DNA of 12,755 nucleotides, taken from positions 1-12,755 of the forward strand of contig JAWOAU010000039.1 of assembly GCA_046498385.1 (NCBI GenBank). The letters are read 5' to 3'. Below are positions 12,499 to 12,755 of this stretch, piece after piece. The DNA is from Halarchaeoplasma sp046498385. GTDB lineage: Archaea > Thermoplasmatota > Thermoplasmata > Halarchaeoplasmatales > Halarchaeoplasmataceae. The position numbers were made by a program, and so were the translations under genes. Numbering within the stretch: position 1 is the first letter of the stretch; each line of letters begins with the position of its first letter. The notes under the pieces were generated by a model that saw nothing but the letters and a program-made list of their open reading frames with translations, searched no databases and had not been told where the DNA came from.

Positions 12499-12705
12499 AT
12501 GTGGTTTAATAAGTTTATAAGAAAGATGAATTGGCTGGACGTTAAGATTATAGGAATTATCGGAATGCTTTTTACCGCTTTACTGATAAAGTTATTTCCT
12601 TCAGTTTTGCAGTTTATTTTGGATGTTAATATCTGGATTTTTGTAATCCTGATTGTCATTCTTTATTTCAAGCTTTATCACGTAATGTTTTTGAAAAGAG
12701 ACTGA
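12499..12705 (+). CDS. Small two-helix membrane protein
   Basis: A 68-residue protein: a basic, aromatic N-terminus (MWFNKFIRKMNWLDVK), a hydrophobic helix at about 17-35 that holds LLIKLFPSVL, a short loop, and a second helix at about 44-60 (WIFVILIVILYF), with a basic end. Its layout, NWLDVK, then a helix running into KLFP, then a second helix, resembles a short uncharacterised membrane protein common in Patescibacteria and DPANN genomes; that is an impression from memory. The function is unknown. The start is the only ATG that keeps the conserved-looking N-terminus. No Shine-Dalgarno is visible. It is divergent from thyX and has AT-rich codon use like it. Confidence 0.6.
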   Translation: MWFNKFIRKMNWLDVKIIGIIGMLFTALLIKLFPSVLQFILDVNIWIFVILIVILYFKLYHVMFLKRD

Positions 12706-12719
12706 TTTTAAGGTAAAAT
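12691..12719 (+). promoter_or_regulatory. Bacterial-type -35/-10 promoter pointing out of the window
   Basis: TTGAAA (12691-12696), a 17-nt spacer and TAAAAT (12714-12719): each box differs from the sigma-70 consensus at one position. It overlaps the end of the small membrane gene and would drive a gene right of the window. The last 50 bases contain no ORF. Confidence 0.5.
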
Positions 12720-12755
12720 TAATATAGAAGAAAAACATTTTGTGTTTTTAACTTT

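Noticed and set aside
1..12755. tRNA, rRNA or CRISPR array
   Set aside because: No cloverleaf-like GGTTC-type segments in the gaps, no conserved rRNA stretches and no regularly spaced direct repeats were found; nearly all the sequence is covered by protein genes.

Overview
The window reads as archaeal DNA from 1 to about 11.34 kb, followed by a short AT-rich tail (about 11.34 to 12.755 kb) with bacterial-style expression signals. The archaeal call rests on gene content: elongation factor aEF-1beta beside the archaeal Zn-ribbon translation protein, an Ogg2-type 8-oxoguanine glycosylase, an archaeal-length S-adenosylhomocysteine hydrolase, a roadblock/LC7 protein with a P-loop ATPase, and a DUF2080 protein. 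It is supported by BRE/TATA-like boxes and by frequent TTG/GTG starts. A euryarchaeote, perhaps of the Thermoplasmata side, would fit, but that placement is a guess.

Left part (1-3.2 kb). The end of a mobile element (DUF2080 protein) abuts a P-loop ATPase that stops soon after Walker B and looks truncated. The ATPase is co-transcribed with a roadblock/LC7 protein. Divergently, a GAF-domain protein resembling free methionine-(R)-sulfoxide reductase runs straight into an Ogg2 glycosylase, a plausible oxidative-damage repair pair. A fused VOC/glyoxalase-nitroreductase gene converges on them.

Middle (3.2-11.33 kb). A 238-bp intergenic region holds a 35-bp imperfect inverted repeat between two divergent promoters, with a smaller hairpin nested inside. 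To its right is a two-gene translation operon (Zn-ribbon protein, aEF-1beta). Converging on it is a complete Rnf operon on the minus strand: apbE-rnfC-rnfD-rnfG-rnfE-rnfA-rnfB. Junctions are overlapping or a few bases long, and most carry Shine-Dalgarno sequences. ApbE is the flavin transferase that should load FMN on RnfG and RnfD, so the operon encodes the respiratory complex and its maturase. Rnf would couple ferredoxin oxidation to ion export. No cytochrome c gene is present in it. RnfB has a C-terminal ferredoxin module that appears to have lost exactly one of its two clusters, and ApbE carries an extra insertion. The S-adenosylhomocysteine hydrolase gene lies upstream of apbE.

Tail (11.34-12.755 kb). 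The tail has a small two-helix membrane protein lacking a good start, a textbook intrinsic terminator, a flavin-dependent thymidylate synthase (thyX) with a strong AAGGAGG ribosome site, another small two-helix membrane protein behind an extended -10 box, and a -35/-10 promoter pointing out of the window. The abrupt change suggests either an assembly chimera with a bacterial (possibly Patescibacteria-like) genome or a recent cross-domain transfer. No rRNA, tRNA or CRISPR array was seen. The Rnf complex is a known system; the points most worth a second look are the inverted-repeat promoter region, the RnfB cluster loss, and the junction at about 11.34 kb.
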